Assembly: GCA_041917975.1 (NCBI GenBank)
Contig: JAYRWN010000137.1
Location: forward strand, 1-26,188
Origin: JAYRWN01 sp041917975
Lineage (GTDB): Bacteria; Bacteroidota; Bacteroidia; Chitinophagales; Saprospiraceae
Length of the DNA stretch: 26,188 nucleotides
Direction of reading: 5' to 3'
In this document: positions 8,004-16,225 of the stretch, piece by piece
Layout of the letters: each line of letters begins with the position of its first letter
Position numbering within the stretch: position 1 is the first letter of the stretch
Translations under genes and position numbers: made by a program
Notes under the pieces: model-generated
Told to the model about the DNA's origin: nothing
Seen by the model: the letters and a program-made list of their open reading frames with translations, nothing else
Databases searched by the model: none

Positions 8004-9278
8004 TTAAGCAATTCGTTCGCATCCCATAAATGGAATTAAAACTTGGGGTATTTGTATACCATCAGGTTCCTGATACAATTCCAATATGGCTGCTACTATT
8101 CGGGCTAAAGCCAAGGCACTGCCATTCAATGAATGGGCCAAAGCCACGCGACCGTCTTTTGTTTTAAATCGGGTCTGCATGCGGTTAGTCTGAAATGTTT
8201 CGAAGTTTGATACAGAGCTCACTTCCAGCCAACGGCCCTGAGCTACTGAGTATACTTCAAAATCAAAAGTCATGGCGGAGGCAAACCCCATATCTCCCCC
8301 ACATAAACGTAATATTCGGTAGGGCAATTCAAGCTTAGTCAGAAGTCCTTCCACATGCCCCAACATCTCATCCAGGGCGTGATAAGAAGCATCAGGATGT
8401 TCGAAACGCACTATTTCTACCTTATCAAATTGATGCAGGCGATTTAACCCTTTGACGTGTGCTCCATAGGATCCTGCTTCACGACGGAAACAGGGGGTGT
8501 AGGCGGTAAGCTTGATAGGGAACTCCTGCTCAGGGATGATCACTTCACGATAGATGTTAGTCACTGGTACTTCCGCAGTGGGGATAAGGTAAAAATCATC
8601 TTTACCTACATAATACATCTGATCTTCTTTATCTGGAAGTTGGCCGGTGCCGCGGGCGGATTTTTCATTGACCATTAAAGGAGGTAAAATTTCTTCATAT
8701 CCGGCTTTCACTGCTTCGTCCAGAAAAAAGTTAATCAGAGCGCGTTCCAACTTGGCCCCTTTACCCCGGTAAATAGGGAAGCCCGACCCGGTGATTTTAA
8801 CGCCCAGCTCAAAATCAATTAAGTTGTATTTTTTGGCCAAATCCCAGTGCGGTATTGGTTTATCGGTGGGTATGGGAGATGTCCAGGCTTTGTATACTTC
8901 ATTATCCTCGGCGCCATGACCTGGTGGCACTAACCTATAGGGCACATTGGGTACTTGTAAGAGAAGGTTCTGTAGTTTTTCTTTAGCTTCATTAAAAGAA
9001 TTTTGGTGCAAATCCGTTTCAGCATTTAACTGGTTGACCGCTGACTTTTTGACCTCCGCAGCATCTTTTTGACCGTTGCGCATCAGATCACCGATTTCTT
9101 TTGACCAGACATTGCGTTTGGCTAACAATTCATCCAAAGCCTTTTGAGCATTTTTTCTTTCTTCATCAGTGGTTAAAATTTCGTCCACTAAGGCCAGCTG
9201 CTCTGCAGGCCAGTTGCGTTTGCGCAAACCTGCTAAAACATCATCGTATTGAGTCCGGATGCGATTGACTTCCAACAT
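8004..9278 (-). CDS. serS: Seryl-tRNA synthetase
   Basis: SerRS charges tRNA-Ser with serine. From the ATG at 9278 the protein is 424 residues, the usual bacterial length, and begins MLEVNRIRTQ like other SerRS. An in-frame ATG at 9338 would add 20 residues unlike the family, so I chose the inner start. The N-terminal tRNA-binding coiled coil covers about 1-110. The serine-binding TAEVP motif is at about 234-238, class II motif 2 at FRREAG (264-269), and motif 3 in the NGSALALAR helix (385-393). The Zn peptidase gene follows after 39 bases. Upstream lies the divergent rho leader region. Confidence 0.97.
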   Translation of the reverse strand: MLEVNRIRTQYDDVLAGLRKRNWPAEQLALVDEILTTDEERKNAQKALDELLAKRNVWSKEIGDLMRNGQKDAAEVKKSAVNQLNAETDLHQNSFNEAKEKLQNLLLQVPNVPYRLVPPGHGAEDNEVYKAWTSPIPTDKPIPHWDLAKKYNLIDFELGVKITGSGFPIYRGKGAKLERALINFFLDEAVKAGYEEILPPLMVNEKSARGTGQLPDKEDQMYYVGKDDFYLIPTAEVPVTNIYREVIIPEQEFPIKLTAYTPCFRREAGSYGAHVKGLNRLHQFDKVEIVRFEHPDASYHALDEMLGHVEGLLTKLELPYRILRLCGGDMGFASAMTFDFEVYSVAQGRWLEVSSVSNFETFQTNRMQTRFKTKDGRVALAHSLNGSALALARIVAAILELYQEPDGIQIPQVLIPFMGCERIA

Positions 9279-9379
9279 AAGGTATGACTTTCGTTCGAAA
9301 ATTTGGTCTGCAAAGATACTGGCTAATCCTTTTGACACCTAAAATATTTAACAAATAGCTTTTTTTTAAAAAATTAATG

Positions 9380-9387
9380 TAATTTTG
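9380..9387 (+). promoter_or_regulatory. Candidate -7 promoter element for rho
   Basis: TAATTTTG matches TAnnTTTG exactly. It lies about 160 bases upstream of the rho ATG, implying a long leader of roughly 150 bases. No good TTG box at 17-23 bases. The leader contains an isolated AAGGAGG at 9461-9467, far from the rho start. Confidence 0.4.
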
Positions 9388-9548
9388 CGTCGTTATAATT
9401 GGCACATCAATTATTTAATATTCCTTGTTAATTTTTGAGGATTGATATAGTTCCCACTTTAAGGAGGAATTTGATTTAGTATTATACGTATTTTTTATAG
9501 GTTTTAAACTCACCGTTTACGCAAATTCAAACTTTATAATTTTCGGGT

Positions 9549-11258
9549 ATGTACGATATGTTGCAGTTGAACGACATGGTGGTCAGTGAGCTGAAAGCAG
9601 TAGCTGAAAAAATGAGTCTGGAAGGTTATAAAAGACTTAACAAGCAGGATTTGATTTACAAAATTTTAGATCACCAAGCTCAAACCATCTCTGCTGCTGC
9701 GGAGACTGTTCCAGCGGTCCAAGGGATCAACGAAGCTCCTGTGGAGACCGAAGAAGATAAGACAGACGAACCGGGATCATCACTGCGTGAGAAAAGAAAA
9801 CGAGTGACCCGTACTGCCAATGGTAAATTAAAAATAATTCACATCGAGACTCCGCCAGAAGAAATAGTTGCGGCTCCTCCGGTACTTCAGGTCGAAGAAA
9901 GTGAAAATACAGCTGAGGAAGTAAAGCCCGCGGTAGGTTCTGTAGGACTAAATTTTGGAGAAGATCGGCTGGACGGTTTTCAAAAAAGAAAGCGCAATCG
10001 AGTCCGGCGTGAGTTTATTGATGCTACTCCGGCCAATGGCGAAGTGGCTTTTCCTCAGGACGAAGAGGACGAGGAGTTCTCCCAAGTCACCGAACCTGAA
10101 GTAGAAGTCATCGAAGAAGAAAAATTTAATATCGATATCGATGGTTTGGTAGAAGGTGAAGGAGTCCTGGAAATGATGTCAGACGGCTATGGATTTTTGC
10201 GTAGCTCCGATTATAATTACCTCACTTCTCCAGATGATATTTACGTTTCACCGTCCCAGATCAAACTATTTGGGTTAAAAACCGGCGATACCGTGAACGG
10301 GTCCATCAGACCACCCAAAGAAGGTGAAAAATATTTTGCTTTACTCAAGGTATCCTCCATCAATGGCCGCATGCCCGATGAAATCCGGGACCGGGTACCC
10401 TTCGACTATCTTACACCATTATTTCCATCTGAAAAATTTCAGTTGACTTCTCACCCAACGGGTAAAGACTATGGCAATCGAATGATTGATTTGTTTACCC
10501 CTATCGGCAAAGGACAACGTGGCTTGATTGTAGCTCAACCTAAAACCGGTAAAACATTCCTGTTAAAAGACGTTGCAAATGCTATTGCCAGTAACCATCC
10601 GGAGTGTTACCTGATCGTTCTGCTCATCGATGAACGCCCTGAAGAGGTCACGGATATGCGCAGGAGTGTGAACGCTGAAGTGGTGGCATCTACGTTTGAT
10701 GAACCTGCAGATAACCATGCACGTGTGGCCAATATTGTTCTTGAAAAGGCTAAACGACTCGTTGAATGCCGTCATGATGTGGTCATTCTGTTGGACTCCA
10801 TAACCCGCCTGGCCCGAGCGTACAATACTATTGCCCCGGCCTCAGGCAAAGTGTTGTCGGGTGGGGTCGAAGCAAATGCCCTACAAAAACCAAAAAAATT
10901 CTTTGGTGCAGCCCGTAAAATCGAATTTGGCGGCTCATTGACTATACTGGCTACCGCACTTATTGATACCGGGTCTAAAATGGATGGCGTGATCTTCGAA
11001 GAATTTAAAGGCACCGGCAATATGGAACTTCAACTCGATCGATCCTTAGCCAATAAACGTTTATATCCTTCTATTGATTTAACTAAGTCCAGTACCCGAC
11101 GTGAAGAGCTCTTAATGGGCAAAGAACAGTTGAAACGTATGTTTATTCTGCGCAACCATCTGGCGGATATGAAACCAGATGAAGCTATGGAATTTTTGTT
11201 AAAGCACATCACTGGAACGGTGACGAATGATGAGTTTCTGGCCTCAATGAATGGCTAA
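9549..11258 (+). CDS. rho: Transcription termination factor Rho with long charged insertion
   Basis: Rho is the hexameric RNA-dependent ATPase that ends transcription at unstructured C-rich sites. At 569 residues it is much longer than E. coli Rho (419). A Rho_N helical domain covers about 1-45. Residues about 46-195 are low-complexity, rich in Glu, Asp, Lys, Arg and Pro, and look disordered. The cold-shock-like RNA-binding domain follows (about 201-270, DGYGFLRSSDYNYL). The RecA-like ATPase has Walker A AQPKTGKTF (329-337), DERPEEVTDM (361-370), Walker B VVILLDSITR (411-420) and the Q/R-loop segment near GGVEANALQKPKKFFG. A large insert at this position is characteristic of Bacteroides Rho, where it has been linked to phase separation. 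The ATG at 9549 is followed at once by the Rho_N helix. No strong terminator is seen downstream. Confidence 0.98.
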   Translation: MYDMLQLNDMVVSELKAVAEKMSLEGYKRLNKQDLIYKILDHQAQTISAAAETVPAVQGINEAPVETEEDKTDEPGSSLREKRKRVTRTANGKLKIIHIETPPEEIVAAPPVLQVEESENTAEEVKPAVGSVGLNFGEDRLDGFQKRKRNRVRREFIDATPANGEVAFPQDEEDEEFSQVTEPEVEVIEEEKFNIDIDGLVEGEGVLEMMSDGYGFLRSSDYNYLTSPDDIYVSPSQIKLFGLKTGDTVNGSIRPPKEGEKYFALLKVSSINGRMPDEIRDRVPFDYLTPLFPSEKFQLTSHPTGKDYGNRMIDLFTPIGKGQRGLIVAQPKTGKTFLLKDVANAIASNHPECYLIVLLIDERPEEVTDMRRSVNAEVVASTFDEPADNHARVANIVLEKAKRLVECRHDVVILLDSITRLARAYNTIAPASGKVLSGGVEANALQKPKKFFGAARKIEFGGSLTILATALIDTGSKMDGVIFEEFKGTGNMELQLDRSLANKRLYPSIDLTKSSTRREELLMGKEQLKRMFILRNHLADMKPDEAMEFLLKHITGTVTNDEFLASMNG

Positions 11259-11327
11259 CTTATCATTTATTAAAACATGGGACAACAAAAAAATAACGTA
11301 GCAGGTGCGTGATTTAGAAAAATATTA

Positions 11328-11335
11328 TATTTTTG
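11328..11335 (+). promoter_or_regulatory. -7 promoter element for rpmH-rnpA
   Basis: TATTTTTG matches TAnnTTTG exactly. It lies 45 bases before the rpmH ATG, in the 121-base gap after rho. No -33 TTG at the expected spacing. Confidence 0.5.
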
Positions 11336-11379
11336 TCGTCCTTTTCATTAAGGGATGATTTTAGATATATAGTTGAGTT

Positions 11380-11535
11380 ATGAAACGTACATTTCAACCT
11401 TCCAGAAGAAAAAGAACTAATAAGCATGGATTCATGTCTCGGATGAGTTCTAAAAATGGTCGCAAAGTTTTGGCTCGTCGCAGATCAAAAGGACGTCATA
11501 AATTGAGCACCAGCGACGAACGCAGACTGAAATAA
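11380..11535 (+). CDS. rpmH: 50S ribosomal protein L34
   Basis: A 51-residue, very basic protein beginning MKRTFQPSRRKR with the internal HGFMSRM, the universal L34 pattern, and ending KLSTSDERRLK. L34 is a late-assembling protein of the large ribosomal subunit. The start ATG at 11380 is fixed by the conserved MKRT(F/Y)QPS N-terminus. rnpA begins 13 bases after the stop, the classic rpmH-rnpA pair. dnaA and yidC, the neighbours of this pair in many other bacteria, are not seen on either side. There is no Shine-Dalgarno; the leader ends in A/T-rich sequence. Confidence 0.98.
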   Translation: MKRTFQPSRRKRTNKHGFMSRMSSKNGRKVLARRRSKGRHKLSTSDERRLK

Positions 11536-11548
11536 TCTTTTCTTTTCT

Positions 11549-11923
11549 ATGGGCCGGCCGCATTCTTTTTCCCGTCATGAGCGGCTCAAAAGCCAAAAAA
11601 TCATTGCCAATGTATTTGCTTCGGGTCAGGTATTGTCCAAGTACCCCCTGAAAGTATTTTATCTGCCTGCTCAAGGGTTCGCTGACCATCAATCCACTGT
11701 AGTGGTACCCAAAAAAATATTCAAACTTGCTGTAGACCGAAATAAATTAAAGCGCAGGATGCGAGAAGCCTACCGGTTACACAAAGTCATTCTTCAGGGT
11801 GATACCCCAATATCCATGCTGTGGATATTCACGGGTAAAGACATTAGCCAATATAAAACCATAGAGGTAGCTATTATACATTTGTTGTACGTTTTACATA
11901 GACGGCTAGCTCAAGTCACCTAA
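11549..11923 (+). CDS. rnpA: Ribonuclease P protein component
   Basis: RnpA is the protein cofactor of RNase P and helps bind the 5' leader of precursor tRNA. It has 124 residues, the usual size. The N-terminal FSRHERLKSQKII helix, the VVVPKK strand (51-56) and the signature RNKLKRRMREAYR (64-76) are all present. It follows rpmH by 13 bases and is followed after 9 bases by an unknown gene on the same strand, suggesting one transcript of three genes. Confidence 0.96.
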   Translation: MGRPHSFSRHERLKSQKIIANVFASGQVLSKYPLKVFYLPAQGFADHQSTVVVPKKIFKLAVDRNKLKRRMREAYRLHKVILQGDTPISMLWIFTGKDISQYKTIEVAIIHLLYVLHRRLAQVT

Positions 11924-11932
11924 GGTTTAAAG

Positions 11933-12466
11933 ATGGGAAAATTATTTGTGGTGCTAATGATGATGATGCCGAGTGTGTCTCCAGGTCAGAAAATCTTACA
12001 ATTGGAAACACGGCGGGTTAGTGCCGAAAAATTTTATGTGGGCGAAGAAATTACTTTTAAACAAAAGGATGACCCACTGTGGTATACCCGCTACATGTAT
12101 GACCTTATTCCCGGGACCCAAAGTATCGTTATCAGCAATAACCGGGACACCATGCATTTGCCACTCAGCATTATTACGCACATCCGAAATCCTAATAAAG
12201 GTAAAGGGTGGCAATGGCCAAGCCGTCTTCTTATCGGTAGTGGGTTAGGTATTATGCTCAGTGCGGTAGTATACGATGTTTTTAATATAGGTCCAAGCAT
12301 AAAAGAAGATCCGATACCTCTCCAAGTAGGCGGTGCTCAAGTAGTGACAGGTTATGCCGTAAAAAAATTATTGGCAGACAGAAAACGGATGAGACTTAAA
12401 GACAGCCGACGCCTGCGGATTATAGACCTCACTTTTTATCCTCATGTGCCAGCAACCAGTCGATAG
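11933..12466 (+). CDS. Unknown protein with N-terminal signal and one or two membrane segments
   Basis: I do not recognise a family. The 177-residue product begins with a short hydrophobic, Met-rich segment (MGKLFVVLMMMMPSVSPGQ) that looks like a signal peptide cut near residue 18. A mixed domain with several Tyr/Trp residues follows (about 19-95, including GEEITFKQKDDPLWY). Next is a Gly-rich hydrophobic segment at about 97-116, perhaps a second at 128-145, and a strongly basic stretch (ADRKRMRLKDSRRLR, 148-162). It starts 9 bases after rnpA and its last 38 bases overlap the convergent aroQ. Coding appears real because it has an ATG right behind rnpA and a coherent signal/TM layout. Function unknown; envelope location is inferred. 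Confidence 0.75.
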   Translation: MGKLFVVLMMMMPSVSPGQKILQLETRRVSAEKFYVGEEITFKQKDDPLWYTRYMYDLIPGTQSIVISNNRDTMHLPLSIITHIRNPNKGKGWQWPSRLLIGSGLGIMLSAVVYDVFNIGPSIKEDPIPLQVGGAQVVTGYAVKKLLADRKRMRLKDSRRLRIIDLTFYPHVPATSR

Positions 12467-12860
12467 CCTGGCGGTATCCATCTAACCCTTGGCCTACTAT
12501 CTGAGCTTTAGCATAGGTTTTAATATAGGACAGGTGCCTGAAAGATTCCCGCGCGTAGATGTTGCTGATGTGTACTTCTATGACTGGGGTTTCTATGGAA
12601 GCTACCGCATCAGCCAAAGCTATGGACGAATGTGTAAAACCTCCTGCATTAAGAATGATACCGTCATAAGTAAATCCGGTTTCATGCAGCTTATCAATTA
12701 GAGCGCCTTCATGATTAGATTGGAAATAATCTAATTTCAAAGCGGGAAAATGATCGCACAACTCTTTAAAATATTCCTCAAATGATTTAGAGCCATAAAT
12801 ATGTGGCTGCCTACGCCCTAAAAGATTAAGATTCGGGCCGTTAATGATAATGACATGCAT
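12429..12860 (-). CDS. aroQ: 3-dehydroquinate dehydratase, type II
   Basis: AroQ removes water from 3-dehydroquinate to give 3-dehydroshikimate in the shikimate pathway; the type II enzyme is a dodecamer of about 145 residues. The 143-residue product shows GPNLNLLG (8-15), the lid motif with R17, P19 and catalytic Y22 (RRQPHIYG), QSNHEG (47-52), NAGGFTHSS (71-79) and EVHISN with catalytic H97. R104 lies in the expected region. It follows recQ by 47 bases on the same strand. The 3' end overlaps the unknown gene of the rnpA operon by 38 bases, tail-to-tail. Confidence 0.96.
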   Translation of the reverse strand: MHVIIINGPNLNLLGRRQPHIYGSKSFEEYFKELCDHFPALKLDYFQSNHEGALIDKLHETGFTYDGIILNAGGFTHSSIALADAVASIETPVIEVHISNIYARESFRHLSYIKTYAKAQIVGQGLDGYRQAIDWLLAHEDKK

Positions 12861-12907
12861 GCTGGAAATTATTGATCTAAAAATTCACCGGTTAATTTGG
12901 GATAACT

Positions 12908-15106
12908 TTAATTAGCCATCTCCGTGAGGAATTTTATGCGCACCAGTTGAATTTCTTCCAAGGAGACATCTTCATTTTTTAATTCCTGGAAGGCCTCCTC
13001 GACAGAATCTGATTCTGCTTCCATAAAATAATCGGTGATGGTTTCTACCAGGCTTTCGTCCATGTATTCGTCAAGGTAATAATCAATATCCAATTTAGTC
13101 CCGGATGAAACAATACTGTCCAGCTCATGAAACAGTTCTTCCATGTCCAGGTTATTGGATTCGGCAATATCTTCCAGATCAAGTTTGCGATCAATACATT
13201 GGATAATGGCTATTTTTAATTTGGATTTATTAGCCACTTGTTTCATGACAAAATCCGTTGGCCGGTCAATGCTGTTTTCTTCTACATATTTGGCGATCAG
13301 CTCTATGAAAGGTTTACCGTAGCGTTGGGCTTTCCCTATACTTACGCCACTTACCTTCGTCATTTCATCCAGAGTAATCGGGTATTGTGTAGCCATGTCT
13401 TCCAGGCTGGGGTCCTGAAAAATAACGTAAGGCGGAATGCTTTTATCTTTGGCTACTTTTTTTCTGACGTCCTTTAATAACTTAAGAAGAGTATTGTCCA
13501 GGGCTGAACCGCGGACTGGACCGTCCAAGCCAGAAGACTCATTTGCATCATAATTATGGTTAATGGGTATTTTTATGGTGAAAGGTTTTTTGAGATAGGT
13601 TCGTCCCTCCGGAGTAAATTTTAATAAGCCGTAATTTTCAATATCCTTATACAGTAAATTATTCAGCAAAGCCTGCCTTAAAATGGAATGCCAATAATGT
13701 GCGGGTTGTTCTTTTCCACACGCGAACAATGAAAGTTTATCAAAATGAAAATTTTTAATCTCCTGGGTTACTTTACCGGTGAGGAAATCAACCATTAATT
13801 TTACGCCATAATTTTCATTCAATTGTTGCACTGAATTCAGTGCTTTAAGCATATCAGCTTTTACTTCTACTTTTTCTTTGGGTGATTTACAATTATCACA
13901 CATGCATGCACAGTTTTCCGCATCAAATTCTTCACCGAAGTAATGCAAAAGAAACTGGCGGCGACAACTGGCCGTCTCAGCGTAGGCGACGACTTCACCC
14001 AGCAGTTGAGCACCCATTTCGCGTTCGGCTGCCGGTTTATCACGGAGAAATTTTTCCAGGATCATGATGTCATGATAGGAATAAAATGCCAGGCAATGAC
14101 CTTCTAGTCCGTCGCGACCTCCACGACCGGTTTCCTGGTAATAATTTTCTATACTTTTCGGGATATCGTAATGGATAACAAAACGGACGTCCGGTTTATC
14201 AATACCCATGCCAAAGGCTATGGTAGCCACGATGACGTCTATTTCTTCCATCAGAAAGTCATCCTGAACTTTAGCGCGCACCTTTGCTTCTAATCCGGCG
14301 TGGTAGGGTGCAGCATTAATACCATTCACATTCAGAATTTCAGCTAGTTCTTCGGTGGATTTGCGTGATTGAGCATAAATAATTCCCGACTCTCCATTGA
14401 GCTCCTGGATAAATTGAACAATTTGTTTGATGGCTTGTGCTTTCGATACCTTTGGACGTACCTCATAAAACAAATTGTCCCGATTAAAAGAAGACACGAA
14501 ACTGGACACATTTTTCATGTCCAGGTTTTTCATAATATCGCTTTTAACTTTAGGCGTCGCAGTTGCGGTTAAAGCGATGACCGGTTTATTTTCGCCGATA
14601 GCTTGGATCATATCTCTTATGCGCCGGTATTCTGGCCTGAAATCATGTCCCCATTCAGAGATGCAGTGTGCTTCGTCTACCGCAATAAAGGATATTTCAA
14701 CATTCTGGAAGAACTCGATATTTTCATCTTTCGTTAAGGTCTCCGGTGCGACGAATAATAGTTTGGTTTTTCCATCGCGAATATCCGCTTTTACTTCATC
14801 CTGTTGTTTTCGGGTTAAGGAAGAATTAAGGAAGTGGGCGACATGGTCACTTTCACTATAACCACGTATAGAATCCACTTGATTTTTCATCAAAGCGATA
14901 AGGGGAGAAATAATGATAGCTGTACCTGGTAATATCAATGCTGGCAATTGATAACACAGAGATTTGCCGCCACCGGTAGGCATAATCACAAACGTATCCT
15001 TACCATCTAAGACATTATTAATTATTGCTTCCTGCTGATCTTTAAAATTATCAAATCCAAAGTGGGTTTGTAAAGACTCATGTAAAGAAGCACTGACGTT
15101 TATCAT
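12908..15106 (-). CDS. recQ: ATP-dependent DNA helicase RecQ
   Basis: A superfamily 2, 3'-to-5' DNA helicase for recombination and fork repair. The 732-residue protein has Walker A MPTGGGKS (42-49), DEAH (144-147), the aromatic-loop region ISEWGHDFRPEYRRIR after it, TATAT (180-184) and motif VI QETGRGGRDG (324-333). The RQC zinc site uses C381 and the CACMCDNC cluster (399-406). An HRDC domain spans about 535-612. About 110 acidic, helical residues follow, making it longer than E. coli RecQ (about 609); such tails are common in this phylum. The ATG at 15106 gives a standard N-terminus. aroQ lies 47 bases downstream. The KdsD-like gene is divergent upstream, sharing a 147-base spacer. Confidence 0.97.
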   Translation of the reverse strand: MINVSASLHESLQTHFGFDNFKDQQEAIINNVLDGKDTFVIMPTGGGKSLCYQLPALILPGTAIIISPLIALMKNQVDSIRGYSESDHVAHFLNSSLTRKQQDEVKADIRDGKTKLLFVAPETLTKDENIEFFQNVEISFIAVDEAHCISEWGHDFRPEYRRIRDMIQAIGENKPVIALTATATPKVKSDIMKNLDMKNVSSFVSSFNRDNLFYEVRPKVSKAQAIKQIVQFIQELNGESGIIYAQSRKSTEELAEILNVNGINAAPYHAGLEAKVRAKVQDDFLMEEIDVIVATIAFGMGIDKPDVRFVIHYDIPKSIENYYQETGRGGRDGLEGHCLAFYSYHDIMILEKFLRDKPAAEREMGAQLLGEVVAYAETASCRRQFLLHYFGEEFDAENCACMCDNCKSPKEKVEVKADMLKALNSVQQLNENYGVKLMVDFLTGKVTQEIKNFHFDKLSLFACGKEQPAHYWHSILRQALLNNLLYKDIENYGLLKFTPEGRTYLKKPFTIKIPINHNYDANESSGLDGPVRGSALDNTLLKLLKDVRKKVAKDKSIPPYVIFQDPSLEDMATQYPITLDEMTKVSGVSIGKAQRYGKPFIELIAKYVEENSIDRPTDFVMKQVANKSKLKIAIIQCIDRKLDLEDIAESNNLDMEELFHELDSIVSSGTKLDIDYYLDEYMDESLVETITDYFMEAESDSVEEAFQELKNEDVSLEEIQLVRIKFLTEMAN

Positions 15107-15159
15107 ATAAGAGTGCTTGTATTTTTTGATAATATTCTATAATGTTTCAAAATAATAAT

Positions 15160-15178
15160 TTTCATCCAGTTGATGAAA
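15160..15178. repeat. Inverted repeat in the recQ/kdsD divergent spacer
   Basis: TTTCATC and GATGAAA form a perfect 7-base inverted repeat with a 5-base spacer. It overlaps a TTG (15170-15172) that lies 15 bases upstream of the kdsD -7 element, so it could be an operator. No regulator is identifiable. Confidence 0.3.
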
Positions 15179-15187
15179 TAGTTGGTG

Positions 15188-15195
15188 TAATTTTG
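15188..15195 (+). promoter_or_regulatory. -7 promoter element for the KdsD-like gene
   Basis: TAATTTTG matches TAnnTTTG. A TTG ends 15 bases upstream, slightly closer than the usual 17-23. The start codon lies 58 bases downstream of the element. Confidence 0.45.
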
Positions 15196-15253
15196 TTGCG
15201 CTATTTTTTATCACCATATTTTTTTTAAAAGCGCACGAAGATAATCAAAAAAC

Positions 15254-16225
15254 GTGAATAAATCAACACTAATTATTGATGTTGCTATTAAGACCTTAAG
15301 CATTGAAATTGCCGTTTTACAAGACTTACAAAATTCTATAAACGACCATTTTGCACAGGTAGTATCCGCATTATTTGGCTGCCGAGGAAAATTGGTCATA
15401 ACCGGAATTGGTAAAAGCGCGATCATCGGACAGAAATGGGTGGCGACTCTAAATTCTACAGGGTCCAATGCCGTTTTTTTACATGCTGCTGATGCCATAC
15501 ATGGAGACCTCGGTGTCCTAAGGTCTGATGACATGGTTATCTGCATCTCCAAAAGCGGGGAGACACCCGAAATAAAGGTTTTAGTGCCACTCATTAAAGT
15601 ATTTGGTAACCCGATCATTGCGGTAGTAAGTCACCGGACTTCTTATTTGGCCACTCACGCTGATTATGTCCTGTATGTGCCGGTAGAATCCGAAGCTGAC
15701 CCTAATAACTTAGCGCCGACAGCCAGCACCACCGCGCAATTGGCCTTGGGTGATGCTATAGCTGTAGCATTGCTTTCGTTGCGGGGATTTACCCCACAGG
15801 ACTTTGCTTTACTTCACCCGGGAGGTTCCCTTGGACGGCAACTGTATTTGCGTGTGGCGGATTTATCCACCCTTCATCAAGCTCCAGCTGTTAGTCCACA
15901 AGCCCCATTGCGCGAAATAATTATTGAGATGACTTCCAAACGGCTAGGAGCCACTGCTGTTATCGGGCCTGACGGGGAATTGCTCGGCATAATTACCGAC
16001 GGCGATTTAAGGCGAATGTTACGCACCACGATGGATCTCGAACACATTACCGCCTCAGAGATCATGACCCATAAACCCAAAACCGTACATCCGCATGAAA
16101 TGGCGGTGAAAGCCCTGGAAATTTTGCGAAAACACAGCATTACTCAGCTTGCAGTCGTGGATGACCGGAATAGCTATCAAGGCTTAATACACCTACATGA
16201 CATTCTTAAGGAAGGAATAATTTAG
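15254..16225 (+). CDS. kdsD: D-arabinose-5-phosphate isomerase (KdsD/KpsF/GutQ family)
   Basis: This enzyme turns ribulose 5-phosphate into arabinose 5-phosphate, the first step towards Kdo for LPS. The 323-residue protein has a SIS domain (about 43-175) with GIGKSA (51-56), HAADAIHGDLG (77-87) and the phosphate-binding SKSGETPE (99-106). ASTTAQLALGDA (157-168) and LHPGGSLGR (187-195) follow. Two CBS motifs cover about 210-260 and 268-323 (MTHKPKTVHPHEMAVKALEI). The start is a GTG at 15254; an in-frame TAA lies just upstream at 15242 and no nearby ATG exists. The CBS pair suggests control by a nucleotide or sugar-nucleotide ligand. Alone here, it cannot be told apart from KpsF or GutQ paralogues, but lpxH and bamA in the window favour the LPS role. 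Confidence 0.93.
   Translation: MNKSTLIIDVAIKTLSIEIAVLQDLQNSINDHFAQVVSALFGCRGKLVITGIGKSAIIGQKWVATLNSTGSNAVFLHAADAIHGDLGVLRSDDMVICISKSGETPEIKVLVPLIKVFGNPIIAVVSHRTSYLATHADYVLYVPVESEADPNNLAPTASTTAQLALGDAIAVALLSLRGFTPQDFALLHPGGSLGRQLYLRVADLSTLHQAPAVSPQAPLREIIIEMTSKRLGATAVIGPDGELLGIITDGDLRRMLRTTMDLEHITASEIMTHKPKTVHPHEMAVKALEILRKHSITQLAVVDDRNSYQGLIHLHDILKEGII

Noticed and set aside
9279..9338. Longer serS start at ATG 9338
   Set aside because: The extra 20 residues are unlike SerRS, while the inner ATG gives the standard MLEVNRIR start and length.
9461..9467. Reading the minus-strand CCTCCTT as the 3' end of a 16S rRNA
   Set aside because: No other 16S sequence surrounds it; a seven-base match in A/T-rich DNA is not evidence for an rRNA.
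11258..11379. Terminator between rho and rpmH
   Set aside because: No stem of useful length is visible; only A/T-rich sequence and the rpmH -7 element.
14475..14861. 128-codon plus-strand frame inside recQ
   Set aside because: It lies opposite conserved helicase motifs and has no coding features of its own.
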